The translations under genes were made by a program, and so were the position numbers. Shown piece after piece: positions 9,777-19,013 of a DNA stretch of 64,000 nucleotides. Origin of the DNA: Phosphitispora fastidiosa (GTDB taxonomy: Bacteria > Bacillota > Thermincolia > Thermincolales > UBA2595); NCBI RefSeq assembly GCF_019008365.1, contig NZ_JAHHUL010000013.1, positions 53,153 to 117,152 on the forward strand, in the 5' to 3' direction. Under the pieces are notes generated by a model. It saw only the letters and a list, made by a program, of their open reading frames with translations. It had not been told where the DNA came from and searched no databases. Position 1 is the stretch's first letter. Each line of letters opens with the position of its first letter.

Positions 9777-10661
9777 ATGGCTGAACAGGGAACGTGGAAA
9801 GTAAAAAAAGGCCTTGCAGAAATGTTAAAAGGCGGAGTTATCATGGATGTAACTACACCGGAGCAGGCCCAAATTGCAGAAGAAGCTGGGGCTTGTGCCG
9901 TTATGGCTCTCGAAAGGGTTCCGGCAGATATACGAGCAGCAGGAGGAGTTGCCCGGATGGCTGATCCCACCGTGGTTCAGAAAATCCTAGATGCAGTTAC
10001 TATTCCTGTTATGGCTAAATGCAGAATAGGACATTTTGTTGAGGCGCAGATTTTGGAATCACTTGGAGTTGATTATATTGATGAGAGTGAGGTTCTGACA
10101 CCTGCAGATGAACAGTTTCATGTAAATAAAAACATTTTTAAGGTTCCGTTTGTCTGTGGCGCCAGAAATTTGGGGGAAGCTCTGAGAAGAATCGGAGAAG
10201 GGGCTGCAATGATCCGTACCAAAGGGGAACCGGGAACCGGCGATGTAGTGGAAGCCGTACGGCATATGCGCATGGTTATGAGTGAAATACGTAAGCTGCA
10301 GAATCTGCCCGAGGAAGAATTAATGAGTGCAGCCAAGGAGATGGGGGCGCCTTACAATTTGGTTGTAGAAGTGGCCAGGCTGGGCAGGCTGCCGGTAGTC
10401 AACTTTGCAGCCGGTGGGATAGCCACTCCGGCAGATGCAGCCTTAATGATGCAGCTTGGCTGTGACGGTGTTTTTGTAGGTTCAGGTATTTTTAAATCAG
10501 GAGACCCTGCGAAGAGGGCTAAGGCTATTGTGGCAGCAACTACACACTACAATGATCCTCAGATGTTGGCAGAAGTGTCAAAAGATTTAGGAGAGCCGAT
10601 GGTGGGAATTAATATTTCCACACTGGCCAATGTGGACCGGATGCAGGAAAGAGGATGGTAA
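9777..10661 (+). CDS. pdxS: Pyridoxal 5'-phosphate synthase subunit PdxS
   Basis: Makes PLP from ribose 5-phosphate, glyceraldehyde 3-phosphate and ammonia supplied by PdxT; forms a dodecamer of TIM barrels. At 294 residues it is full length. Signatures: [45 protein letters not shown] with the Schiff-base lysine, and the phosphate loop [17 protein letters not shown] 9777 follows AGGAGGGG. A possible TTGACA lies at 9725-9730 but the -10 box is poor. pdxT starts 7 bases after the stop. Confidence 0.97.
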   Translation: MAEQGTWKVKKGLAEMLKGGVIMDVTTPEQAQIAEEAGACAVMALERVPADIRAAGGVARMADPTVVQKILDAVTIPVMAKCRIGHFVEAQILESLGVDYIDESEVLTPADEQFHVNKNIFKVPFVCGARNLGEALRRIGEGAAMIRTKGEPGTGDVVEAVRHMRMVMSEIRKLQNLPEEELMSAAKEMGAPYNLVVEVARLGRLPVVNFAAGGIATPADAALMMQLGCDGVFVGSGIFKSGDPAKRAKAIVAATTHYNDPQMLAEVSKDLGEPMVGINISTLANVDRMQERGW

Positions 10662-10668
10662 GATAATT

Positions 10669-11253
10669 ATGCGGGTTGGAGTACTAGCTCTGCAGGGAGC
10701 TTTTATTGAACATGAAAAGTCCCTGAAAAGCCTGGGATGTGAGACTATTCAGGTAAGGAAAAGGGAACAGTTGGAAAACATTGATGGGTTAATTATTCCA
10801 GGTGGGGAAAGTACCACAATTGGGAAGCTGATGAACGATTTTGACCTTATCGGGCCGATTAAGGAGCTTGCCGTAAAGGGTTTGCCTATATTCGGAACCT
10901 GTGCCGGCCTGATTGTGATGGCAAAGGAAATTGCCAATAGCAGTCAATTGCGCTTGGGAATGATGAACATTACTGTGCAGCGTAATGCTTTTGGCAGGCA
11001 GGTAGACAGTTTTGAAACCGACCTTCAAATAGAGGGGCTTGGTCAAGAGCCTTTCAGGGCTGTTTTCATCCGGGCTCCTTATATAGAGAAGGTGAGCGAT
11101 GGAGTGGAAGTGCTGGCAACAGTGGATGAGAAGATCGTTTTTGCCAGGGAAAAGAATTTTTTGGCAACAGCTTTTCATCCTGAATTAACTGATGATACAA
11201 GGGTTCATGAGATATTTATGAATTGTTGTAAAACATTTCACAATTTGCGTTGA
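10669..11253 (+). CDS. pdxT: Pyridoxal 5'-phosphate synthase glutaminase PdxT
   Basis: Class I glutaminase that feeds ammonia to PdxS. The start ATG 10669 gives MRVGVLALQGAF, the family's usual N terminus; an in-frame ATG at 10630 would overlap pdxS and is not used. Signatures: GGESTTIGKL, the nucleophile region FGTCAGLIV, and the catalytic His-Glu in AFHPELTDD. 194 residues, normal length. The stop codon overlaps the -35 region of the next promoter. Confidence 0.96.
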   Translation: MRVGVLALQGAFIEHEKSLKSLGCETIQVRKREQLENIDGLIIPGGESTTIGKLMNDFDLIGPIKELAVKGLPIFGTCAGLIVMAKEIANSSQLRLGMMNITVQRNAFGRQVDSFETDLQIEGLGQEPFRAVFIRAPYIEKVSDGVEVLATVDEKIVFAREKNFLATAFHPELTDDTRVHEIFMNCCKTFHNLR

Positions 11254-11278
11254 CAATCCTCAACAAGAAGAATATAAT
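11250..11278 (+). promoter_or_regulatory. Sigma-A promoter of the serCA leader
   Basis: TTGACA (11250-11255), a 17-bp spacer and TATAAT (11273-11278): a consensus promoter overlapping the end of pdxT, 34 bases before the riboswitch. Confidence 0.85.
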
Positions 11279-11311
11279 ATAAAATTGAAACAGCATATTG
11301 GCTGAATGATT

Positions 11312-11505
11312 GTTACAGAAGAAGGGGAAACCCGCCGAAGGGGCAAGGTTCGGTAGTCCCAGACCGAATCAAAACTCTCAGGTATACCATATGTGTATGT
11401 TACTGTAACAGGACAGACCTCTGGAGAGACTTGTTAGCAAGCGCCGAAGGAGCAAAACCGGGTTTCCGGCGAATCTCTCAGGCAAAAGGACAGAGTGAAG
11501 GGGCC
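11312..11505 (+). ncRNA. Tandem glycine riboswitch (two aptamers)
   Basis: Aptamer 1 (about 11312-11418) contains CCCGCCGAAGGGGCAA, then AAAACTCTCAGGTA and GGACAGA. Aptamer 2 (about 11418-11505) contains GCGCCGAAGGAGCAA, then AATCTCTCAGGCAAAAGGACAGAG. Both match the two-part glycine aptamer consensus. Glycine riboswitches usually precede gcvT or transporter genes; here the first genes downstream are serC-serA, the route to serine and hence glycine. A terminator and then a serine T-box follow in the same leader. Confidence 0.93.
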
Positions 11506-11544
11506 GTTTTTCCTACGAAAGTAGGAGAAGCTTATTCTTCTGTG

Positions 11545-11579
11545 TCTCCAGGGGTCGCCGTCAGGTAGACCTCTTTTTT
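11545..11579 (+). terminator. Riboswitch expression platform with terminator
   Basis: AGGGGTC (11550-11556) pairs with GACCTCT (11568-11574), followed by six T. The overlapping segment 11545-11556 (TCTCCAGGGGTC) can instead pair over 12 bp with GACCTCTGGAGA at 11416-11427, which spans the linker and the first stem of aptamer 2. Glycine-bound aptamer 2 would exclude that pairing and free the terminator, predicting an OFF switch. Confidence 0.7.
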
Positions 11580-11594
11580 GATGGATTTTTTTGC

Positions 11595-11874
11595 TGCAAA
11601 ACCGCTAAATGCGGATATACGAAAAACACTATGAAGGGGACAGTAAACGGAGGATTTTTGCAGAGAGCCGGTGGGAGGTGTGAACCGGTAAAATCTGATG
11701 TTGAATCCACCCCTGAGTGGGAAGGCGTTTAAGCTTCACCGGTTGATGCCCGTTACTGCATTTTCTAAGTGGGCCGGTTTTGTTCGGTCAACCAGGGTGG
11801 TACCGCGGGAAATAGCCTCTCGTCCCTGAGAAAGTGAAATTCTTTCTTTGGGATGGGAGGCATTACTTTTTTTG
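11595..11874 (+). ncRNA. Serine T-box leader (UCC specifier)
   Basis: T-box riboswitch that reads uncharged tRNA. Stem I features include AGAGAGCCGGTGGG and GTGTGAACCGGT; the specifier region reads GAA-TCC-ACCCCTGAGTGG, giving serine codon TCC (11706-11708). The T-box core AGGGTGGTACCGCGG is at 11794-11808 and would pair the tRNA acceptor end. The terminator runs from GCCTCTCGTCCC to GGGATGGGAGGC and a T run ending near 11873. It controls serC-serA, consistent with the serine specifier. Confidence 0.92.
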
Positions 11875-11994
11875 CCTGTTATAGGAGGTGGGTGGAAAAG
11901 AACCGAAGACATAATTTTGTTAAGGGCAGAAATACTAAAAATTATGAGTGCTAAAAGCATACTAATTTACAATTTGAAGGGAGAGTTTTTTGAA

Positions 11995-13083
11995 ATGACA
12001 GAAAGAGTATTTAATTTTAACCCAGGTCCGGCTATGTTGCCGGTAGAAATTCTTGAAGAAGCTCAAAAGGAACTACTGAACTATAAGGGAACCGGAATGT
12101 CGGTTATGGAGATCAGTCATCGTTCCAAGCAGTTTGAAGAAATAATCGTCGGTGCGGAAGCGCTGCTCAAGGAATTGATGGGAATTCCCGAAAATTACCG
12201 GGTGTTATTTATTGGTATGGGAGCAACAGGGCAGTTTGATATGATTCCGATGAACTACCAGGTTGGCGGTAAAGCGGGCAACTATGTAATTACCGGTAGT
12301 TTTGCCAATAAGGCCTATAAAGAAGGGGCCAAAATTGGAGAAGCCCATGTTGCTGCAACCACCAAGGAAATTAACTTTGCAAGAGTAGCCAATCCTGATG
12401 AAATCAAGATGAGTGATAATCCTGCTTATCTTCATATAACTTCTAACAACACGATTTTTGGTACTCAGTGGAAGGTTTTCCCTGAGACGGGAGATGTCCC
12501 CCTGATTGCTGATATGTCCAGTGATATCCTCTCCAAAAAGATTGATGTTTCCAAGTTTGCCCTGATTTACGCCGGAGCACAGAAGAACCTGGGCCCTGCT
12601 GGAGCAGCAGTAGTAATAATAAGAGAAGATATGCTTGAAAAATCCAACCAGGATCTGCCTACAATGTTGAAATATGATATTTATGCGAAAAACAATTCTT
12701 TGTATAACACCCCTGCTTCATTTACGATTTACATGATTAAGCTGATGCTGGAGTGGGTTAAAGCTCAGGGTGGGCTCGAAGTTATGGAACAGCGCAACGA
12801 ACATAAAGCGGGTCTCGTGTATGATGCTATTGACAAAAGCAGTGGGTTCTACAAGGGACATGCGGAGACTTCCAGCAGGTCACTGATGAATATTACCTTC
12901 AGGCTGCCAAATGAGGAGCTTGATAAAGAATTTATTGCGGAAGCAGCTAAAATTGGTCTTTCAGGTCTCAAAGGACACCGGGAAGTAGGCGGCATCCGGG
13001 CTTCCATTTATAATGCCATGCCTGTTGCCGGCTGTGAAAAGCTGGTTGCGTTCATGAATGATTTTAAAAATAAAAAGGCTTAA
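11995..13083 (+). CDS. serC: Phosphoserine aminotransferase
   Basis: PLP enzyme converting 3-phosphohydroxypyruvate to phosphoserine. 362 residues from ATG 11995 (MTERVFNFNPGPAMLP), preceded by GAAGGGAG; the longer frame from 11848 overlaps the T-box terminator and is rejected. Signatures: GTGMSVMEISHRSK, the PLP lysine in YAGAQKNLGPAG, and the C-terminal LKGHREVGGIRASIYNAM. It is followed 28 bases later by serA. Expression should depend on both glycine (riboswitch) and uncharged tRNA-Ser (T-box). Confidence 0.97.
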   Translation: MTERVFNFNPGPAMLPVEILEEAQKELLNYKGTGMSVMEISHRSKQFEEIIVGAEALLKELMGIPENYRVLFIGMGATGQFDMIPMNYQVGGKAGNYVITGSFANKAYKEGAKIGEAHVAATTKEINFARVANPDEIKMSDNPAYLHITSNNTIFGTQWKVFPETGDVPLIADMSSDILSKKIDVSKFALIYAGAQKNLGPAGAAVVIIREDMLEKSNQDLPTMLKYDIYAKNNSLYNTPASFTIYMIKLMLEWVKAQGGLEVMEQRNEHKAGLVYDAIDKSSGFYKGHAETSSRSLMNITFRLPNEELDKEFIAEAAKIGLSGLKGHREVGGIRASIYNAMPVAGCEKLVAFMNDFKNKKA

Positions 13084-13111
13084 ATATATTAAGAGGGGAG
13101 ACAGAATATCA

Positions 13112-14698
13112 ATGAAAGTTTTAGTATTGGACAATGTTTCTGAAAAGGCAGTGAAAATCCTGTCAGATGGCGGGATTGAGGCTATAGTAAATAATAATAA
13201 GATGACCGAGGAAGAGCTGTGCGCGATTATTGGCGAATATGAAGGGGTTATCGTGAGAAGCGCTACCAAAATCACTGCACCGGTGGTTGCGGCAGCCAAA
13301 AACCTTAAAATAATCGGTCGTGCCGGCGTTGGAGTTGACAATATTGATATCCCTGCGGCCACTAATGCAGGTTTAATTGTAGTCAACGCTCCGGATGGGA
13401 ATACCATAGCAGCTACGGAACAGACCCTGGCTCTGATGCTGGGTCTCGCCCGTAATCTTCCCCAGGCCCATAAAGATCTCAAGGAAGGCAAGTGGATGCG
13501 GAAGGAATACCTTGGGGTTGAATTAAGGAATAAGGTTCTGGGAGTTATCGGATTAGGCAGAATTGGAACGGCTGTTGCCAAGAGAGCACAGGCCTTTGAA
13601 ATGAAGACGGTCGGCTATGACCCTATGGTATCGGCTGAAGCTGCTGCAGCTAACGGGATTACCTTTAAGTCCCTGGAAGAGGTTATTAAAGAGTCTGATT
13701 TTCTGACCCTGCATATTCCCAAAACAAAGGAATCACTCAATCTGATTAATAAAGCAGCCATTGCTATGATGAAGGACGGCGCCAGGATAATTAATGTGGC
13801 GCGCGGCGGCGTTGTTAATGAAGAAGACCTTTATGAAGCTGTAAAAAGCGGTAAATTAGCCGGAGCTGCACTTGATGTTTGGGCAGCTGAACCTACCACC
13901 GAGAGTCCGCTGTTTGAGCTGAATAATGTTATTGTGGCTCCTCATCTGGGGGCTTCGACCAAGGAAGCTCAGGTTAATGTGGCTCTGGATGTGGCTGAAG
14001 AGTTTGTAAATGTGCTGGTTAAAGGTGAAATGGCTAAAAATGCGGTTAATCTTGCACCAATTAAGCCGGACGTTTTGGCTGCTATTAAACCATATCTGAC
14101 ACTTGCGGAGAAAATTGGCAAAATGCAGGCACAGCTGATTAACGGTTCAGTTAAGAGTATTAAGATAACATACAGCGGTGAACTTACACAGGTAGAGGTA
14201 TCTCCTCTGACCACTTCATTCCTTAAGGGATTCCTGGAGCCGATGGTGGAAGAAGCCGGTTCTGTCAATTTTGTCAATGCACCTATTCTGGCAAAAGAAA
14301 GAGGCATTGCGGTTGAAGAAGCTAAGATTGCCGAGGCCGGTGACTATAAGGCATATATTTCCGTTAAGGTAGAAGCTGATTGCGTCAAGGAGGTATCGGG
14401 AACCCTGTTTGGCGATGATGACCCCAGGATTGTTATGATTGACGGCTACCGGATTAATGTTGTTCCTGCAGGGAATATCCTGGTAGTGCCGCATCAGGAT
14501 AAACCGAAGATAATCGGACCGGTTGCCAACCTGATTGGTGAACATGATATTAATATTGCCGGAATGCAGGTGGGCCGCAAGGTAGTTGGCGGCAGGGCTA
14601 TTATGATCCTGGAAGTTGATGCAGCTCTGCCTGATGCTACTGTGGCTGAAATCGCCAAGGTTAATGGTGTTTATGACGTAAAAATGGTCACCCTTTAA
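13112..14698 (+). CDS. serA: D-3-phosphoglycerate dehydrogenase
   Basis: First step of serine synthesis, NAD-dependent. 528 residues from ATG 13112 after AAGAGGGGAG, the long form with an intervening domain and a C-terminal ACT domain (about 455-528, INIAGMQVGRKVVGG). Rossmann motif GLGRIGTAVAKR near 147; catalytic Arg-Glu-His set in NVARGGVVNE, WAAEPT and PHLGASTKEAQ. No serB is seen nearby, so phosphoserine phosphatase must lie elsewhere. Confidence 0.97.
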   Translation: MKVLVLDNVSEKAVKILSDGGIEAIVNNNKMTEEELCAIIGEYEGVIVRSATKITAPVVAAAKNLKIIGRAGVGVDNIDIPAATNAGLIVVNAPDGNTIAATEQTLALMLGLARNLPQAHKDLKEGKWMRKEYLGVELRNKVLGVIGLGRIGTAVAKRAQAFEMKTVGYDPMVSAEAAAANGITFKSLEEVIKESDFLTLHIPKTKESLNLINKAAIAMMKDGARIINVARGGVVNEEDLYEAVKSGKLAGAALDVWAAEPTTESPLFELNNVIVAPHLGASTKEAQVNVALDVAEEFVNVLVKGEMAKNAVNLAPIKPDVLAAIKPYLTLAEKIGKMQAQLINGSVKSIKITYSGELTQVEVSPLTTSFLKGFLEPMVEEAGSVNFVNAPILAKERGIAVEEAKIAEAGDYKAYISVKVEADCVKEVSGTLFGDDDPRIVMIDGYRINVVPAGNILVVPHQDKPKIIGPVANLIGEHDINIAGMQVGRKVVGGRAIMILEVDAALPDATVAEIAKVNGVYDVKMVTL

Positions 14699-14783
14699 CA
14701 AGTAGTTGCCTGCAAAAATGTTTGATATACCGGCATAGTGTTGAATAAGCTTGTCAGAAGTTGGTAAAGATATGTACGAGTGT

Positions 14784-14812
14784 TTGAAAAACAGGTATCT
14801 ATATAGTATAAT
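14784..14812 (+). promoter_or_regulatory. Sigma-A promoter of serS
   Basis: TTGAAA (14784-14789), 17-bp spacer, TATAAT (14807-14812), giving a leader of about 115 nt before serS. Confidence 0.75.
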
Positions 14813-14818
14813 TAAAAA

Positions 14819-16204
<1,386 letters not shown>

Positions 16205-16220
16205 TAGCAGAATGCTTTGG

Positions 16221-16249
16221 TTGACAACAGTTTTTTTCTATGTTATACT
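16221..16249 (+). promoter_or_regulatory. Promoter of the tRNA cluster
   Basis: TTGACA (16221-16226), 17-bp spacer, TATACT (16244-16249), 17 bases before the first tRNA. Confidence 0.8.
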
Positions 16250-16265
16250 CTTGAATGTATCGGAC

Positions 16266-16355
16266 GGAGGGGTGTCCGAGCGGTTTAAGGAGGCGGTCTT
16301 GAAAACCGTTGAACTCTTACGGGTTCCGTGGGTTCGAATCCCACCTCCTCCGCCA
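16266..16355 (+). tRNA. tRNA-Ser (UGA)
   Basis: 90 nt. Acceptor GGAGGGG pairs with CTCCTCC, discriminator G and encoded CCA. Anticodon loop CTTGAAA gives TGA. Long variable arm typical of serine tRNAs; T loop GGTTCGAATCC. Confidence 0.97.
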
Positions 16356-16370
16356 TAAAATGCACAATAT

Positions 16371-16464
16371 GGAGAGATGGCCGAGTAGGTCGAAGGCGAT
16401 CGCCTGCTAAGCGATTATACGGGCAAAACCTGTATCGTGGGTTCGAATCCCACTCTCTCCGCCA
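16371..16464 (+). tRNA. tRNA-Ser (GCU)
   Basis: 94 nt with acceptor GGAGAGA, encoded CCA, long variable arm and anticodon loop CTGCTAA (GCT). It lies 15 bases after the first tRNA. Confidence 0.97.
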
Positions 16465-16470
16465 TGTCAT

Positions 16471-16547
16471 GCGCCCGTAGCTCAGTTGGATAGAGTGTCT
16501 GACTACGAATCAGAAGGTCACAGGTTCGAATCCTGTCGGGCGCGCCA
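16471..16547 (+). tRNA. tRNA-Arg (ACG)
   Basis: 77 nt; acceptor GCGCCCG/CGGGCGC, anticodon loop CTACGAA (ACG), encoded CCA. A34 is a substrate for the TadA deaminase encoded shortly downstream. Confidence 0.97.
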
Positions 16548-16672
16548 CTTAAATCTTGGTGTGAAATTCCGAAATGTAGTTTTACATTTGGAATACCGGA
16601 ATGCAGTTTTATTTTATATGAAGATAACAAACTGCCATGGTGACTGCCATGGTAGAACTGTGTAAACAACAT

Positions 16673-16744
16673 GTCCTCGTAGTACAATGGATAGTACAGC
16701 CGCCTCCTAAGCGGTAGATCCAGGTTCGACTCCTGGCGAGGGCA
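16673..16744 (+). tRNA. tRNA-Arg (CCU)
   Basis: 72 nt; acceptor GTCCTCG/CGAGGGC, anticodon loop CTCCTAA (CCT). The encoded 3' bases are A then TCA, so CCA must be added after transcription. Confidence 0.93.
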
Positions 16745-16803
16745 TCATTTTTGTTAAATGGGCCAGCGGCCGTTACCAATGGGCCACTGGCTTTATTAGT
16801 TTT

Positions 16804-16831
16804 AACTAGGAATTAATAACTAGGAATTAAT
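16804..16831. repeat. 14-bp tandem duplication
   Basis: AACTAGGAATTAAT occurs twice head to tail (16804-16817, 16818-16831) just before tadA. It probably reflects slippage; no function is evident. Upstream, an imperfect hairpin around 16762-16791 (GCCAGCGGCC against GGGCCACTGGC, then TTTATT) may terminate the tRNA transcript. Confidence 0.6.
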
Positions 16832-16848
16832 AACTTTCAGGACGGGGT

Positions 16849-17325
16849 TTGGTTTTGGACCATCACGATTATATGTCAATAGCCCTCGAAGAGGCCAGGG
16901 CTGCATTTGAATTAGGGGAAGTGCCTATTGGGGCAGTTATAGTGCTGGATGGAGAAGTTGTTTCCAGGGCGCATAATATGAAGGAACAGTGGAAGGATGC
17001 CACAGCCCATGCGGAAACAGTGGCTATAAACAGGGCTGTAAAGCAGCTGGGCCACTGGAGACGCCTCAGGGAAGCGGCGCTGTACGTGACTCTGGAGCCC
17101 TGCCCTATGTGTGCCGGGGCTATTGTCCAGTCACGCATAAAGCTGCTGGTTTATGGGGCAGATGATCCAAAGGCCGGGGCTGTTCGCTCATTGATGAATA
17201 TAGTCCAGGACCCCAGGCTGAATCACCGGGTTGAAGTGCTGGCAGGGGTAATGGAGCAAGAATGCTGTGGATTGATGAAGGATTTTTTCCGGCGACTGAG
17301 GAAGCCGGGAGAACAGGAAGAGTAA
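16849..17325 (+). CDS. tadA: tRNA-specific adenosine deaminase
   Basis: Converts A34 to inosine in tRNA-Arg(ACG), whose gene is 300 bp upstream. 158 residues. Zinc and catalytic motifs: AHAETVAINRA (His, Glu) and EPCPMCAGAI (PCxxC). The start is uncertain: TTG 16849 or TTG 16855, the latter being better spaced from AGGACGGGG, and ATG 16873 is also in frame. Deaminase rather than guanine or cytidine deaminase by the exact motif and length. Confidence 0.92.
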   Translation: MVLDHHDYMSIALEEARAAFELGEVPIGAVIVLDGEVVSRAHNMKEQWKDATAHAETVAINRAVKQLGHWRRLREAALYVTLEPCPMCAGAIVQSRIKLLVYGADDPKAGAVRSLMNIVQDPRLNHRVEVLAGVMEQECCGLMKDFFRRLRKPGEQEE

Positions 17326-17380
17326 AAGCAGTGAAGGCTTACCCCGTAAAGTGAAGGCTGGGATCTGTTAAATTTTACAC

Positions 17381-17469
17381 GGAGAAGTAGCGAAGAGGCT
17401 GTAACGCGCCGCACTCGAAATGCGGTTGTCCGCAAGGGCACGTGGGTTCGAATCCCACCTTCTCCGCCA
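17381..17469 (+). tRNA. tRNA-Ser (CGA)
   Basis: 89 nt; acceptor GGAGAAG, anticodon loop CTCGAAA (CGA), long variable arm, encoded CCA. Its 3' half is duplicated at 18383, showing use as an integration site. Confidence 0.95.
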
Positions 17470-17470
17470 T
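17413..17470. repeat. att-like direct repeat, left copy (inside tRNA-Ser)
   Basis: A 58-bp segment from the anticodon loop to one base past CCA, identical to 18383-18440. The spacing is exactly 970 bp. This is the pattern left by a tRNA-targeting integrase, with the incoming element restoring the tRNA 3' end. Confidence 0.85.
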
Positions 17471-17584
17471 TTTTGAAGCACCAGGGCTTAGACTGACACA
17501 GTTTAAGCTCTTTTCTGTTATCACTTTTGCAAGAGGGATAAATTTATGGTTTCTAATCCAATAATGTTGACTGGAATCAACTTC

Positions 17585-17622
17585 TTGTAAAATGTACATA
17601 ATAATGCTATAATGATGTACAT
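17585..17622 (+). promoter_or_regulatory. Promoter and operator of the toxin-antitoxin pair
   Basis: TTGTAA (17585-17590), 17-bp spacer, TATAAT (17608-17613). Two copies of the palindrome ATGTACAT (17592-17599 and 17615-17622) flank the -10 box, the usual layout for antitoxin autorepression. Confidence 0.65.
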
Positions 17623-17640
17623 GAAGGGAGGCGACAAATC

Positions 17641-17907
17641 ATGCCCCAGATAAGACCGATTACTGATTTAAGAAACACCAATGAAATCTCCGACCTGTGT
17701 CATGCCAAGAAGGAGCCGATATTCATAACGAAAAACGGCTATGGCGACTTAGTTGTTATGAGCATTGAAACCTTTGATTCCATGCTGGAGGATCGTGAAA
17801 TAGATGCGGCTATCGCGGAAGCCGAGGCCGAGTACACTTCCGATGACCAGCTTATAGATGCAAGGGAAGCTCTGTCGAGCTTAAAGAGGAAGCGCTTTGG
17901 AAAGTAA
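17641..17907 (+). CDS. Phd/YefM-family antitoxin
   Basis: 88 residues beginning MPQIRPITDLRNTNEISDLC, the conserved Phd/YefM fold, with FITKNGYGDLVVMS in the DNA-binding domain. The C-terminal third is acidic then basic and would wrap the toxin. It overlaps the toxin gene by 11 bp. GGGAGGCG precedes ATG 17641. Expected to neutralise the toxin and repress the pair through the ATGTACAT palindromes. Confidence 0.85.
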   Translation: MPQIRPITDLRNTNEISDLCHAKKEPIFITKNGYGDLVVMSIETFDSMLEDREIDAAIAEAEAEYTSDDQLIDAREALSSLKRKRFGK

Positions 17908-18202
17908 ATATTCAGTAAAATTACTGCCTCGTGCATATTGCGATTTGGATGGCATATATACCTACATCGCTGAAACGCTGATAGAGCCAGGCATCGCTGT
18001 CAAATTGGTTGACTCGATTGAAGAAGCTATTTTTAGCTTGGAAAGTGTGCCTCAACGCGGAGCGTTAAGAAAAACAGGCACTTATGCCAATAAGGGATAC
18101 CGCCAGCTTTTCGCAGGTAATTTTACTGTAGTATACCGTGTTGCAGAAGCGAAAAAAATGGTTCTCGTTGTTACGGTACGATACTCAAAAACTCAGTTTT
18201 AA
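17897..18202 (+). CDS. RelE/ParE-family toxin
   Basis: 101 residues starting at TTG 17897, overlapping the antitoxin. The ParE/RelE shape is clear: KLLPRAYCDLDGIYTYIAE at the N terminus, basic middle (RGALRKTGTYANKGYRQLF) and ending FTVVYRV...VTVRYSKTQF. Whether it is an mRNA interferase or a gyrase poison cannot be told from sequence. The pair is the only coding content between the two tRNA repeats. Confidence 0.85.
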   Translation: MESKYSVKLLPRAYCDLDGIYTYIAETLIEPGIAVKLVDSIEEAIFSLESVPQRGALRKTGTYANKGYRQLFAGNFTVVYRVAEAKKMVLVVTVRYSKTQF

Positions 18203-18382
18203 GAGGCCGATGCTAACACCTTGCTCACAAACATCCGTAAAACTTTCTTATGTGAGCATTTCCCCCGAAGCCTCTTGACACAAGCATAACAGCCATAAAA
18301 TCCGCACTGTTGAGCCATTTTACCCGCTCCAAGCGACACCCCAAAGCACCGGCATGACACCCGTGAAAACTCACGGATAACG

Positions 18383-18440
18383 ACTCGAAATGCGGTTGTC
18401 CGCAAGGGCACGTGGGTTCGAATCCCACCTTCTCCGCCAT
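18383..18440. repeat. att-like direct repeat, right copy (tRNA-Ser 3' remnant)
   Basis: 58 bp identical to 17413-17470. The 5' half of the tRNA is absent, so this is not a functional tRNA gene but the displaced original 3' end. The stretch 18203-18382 between the toxin and this repeat shows no gene. Confidence 0.85.
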
Positions 18441-18489
18441 ATTGTATATTAGTCAAGTGATTCCAGCCATTGAGGCAAGAATCCCTTAT

Positions 18490-18704
18490 TTATTCTTCCG
18501 TTTCAAATTCAGCATTAGAAATGTGCTTATACACCTCTCTGCTGATTGTGGATTGTTCGATGGCTACAGCGAAATGCCCACCATTTTCGAAACTGAGCAG
18601 GCGTGCACCCGGAATGGTTGAAGATGTAAAGACAGCATTCTGATACGGCTGTAAAGTATCATCTTCAGCATGTACGACCAGTGTCGGTGTGCGGATTCCG
18701 GCAA
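18490..18704 (-). pseudogene. C-terminal fragment of alpha/beta hydrolase (duplicated)
   Basis: The last ~71 codons of the hydrolase at 24752-25711 are repeated here in the same frame, at a constant offset of 6262 bp. The wider direct repeat runs 18446-18704 against 24704-24966, with only scattered substitutions and a 4-bp indel near the terminator. The fragment keeps the Asp and His of the triad region but lacks the Ser nucleophile and any start. The repeat stops abruptly at 18704, marking a recombination junction. Confidence 0.85.
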
Positions 18705-18850
18705 CCCGCCTTACCGCCTGTGTCGCTCTGCGTGCCGCTGTGTTGCCACGGAACGCCGAGGACGGGGAAGTATCCGCCGAACCGGTGAAACCCGCCGTAA
18801 GATTCGAAATTGCGGCAAATCCGGAAGAAACCTCGCAGATTACAGGTTAG
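18705..18850 (+). pseudogene. Orphan coding fragment at repeat junction
   Basis: Immediately after the repeat the base composition becomes GC-richer and a frame to TAG 18850 reads with a coding-like end (EPVKPAVRF, then NPEETSQITG). No start remains. On the other strand AAAAAGGAGG precedes an ATG at 18868 that opens a frame running into the repeat. I cannot decide which strand was coding; both would be truncated at 18704. Not recognised. Confidence 0.3.
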
Positions 18851-18951
18851 TCTTGTTAATCCCGGCATGATTACCTCCTTTTTGAGCATAAAAAAACAGC
18901 CCCGAAGGGCGGCCTGATTCATAATCACATTTTCATAGTTGATTATTCTTA

Positions 18952-18995
18952 CACTAAATCACCGACGATTTTTTAATTTCGTCGGGATTTTAGTG
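18952..18995 (-). terminator. Terminator downstream of abiEii
   Basis: CCGACGA (18962-18968) pairs with TCGTCGG (18979-18985), extended outward by CACTAAAT/ATTTTAGTG. It lies 19 bases past the abiEii stop and is T-rich on the minus strand. Confidence 0.6.
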
Positions 18996-19013
18996 CATAT
19001 AAAGAGCATGAAC

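Noticed and set aside
11736..11960. Minus-strand frame across the T-box terminator and the upstream extension of serC (from 11848)
   Set aside because: The region is explained by the T-box antiterminator and terminator; serC has a clear start at 11995.
16285..16687. Minus-strand frames across the tRNA genes (with GFEPT-like translations)
   Set aside because: These are the familiar spurious translations of antisense tRNA sequence.
18383..18440. A fifth serine tRNA gene
   Set aside because: Only the 3' half is present; it is an integration-site remnant.
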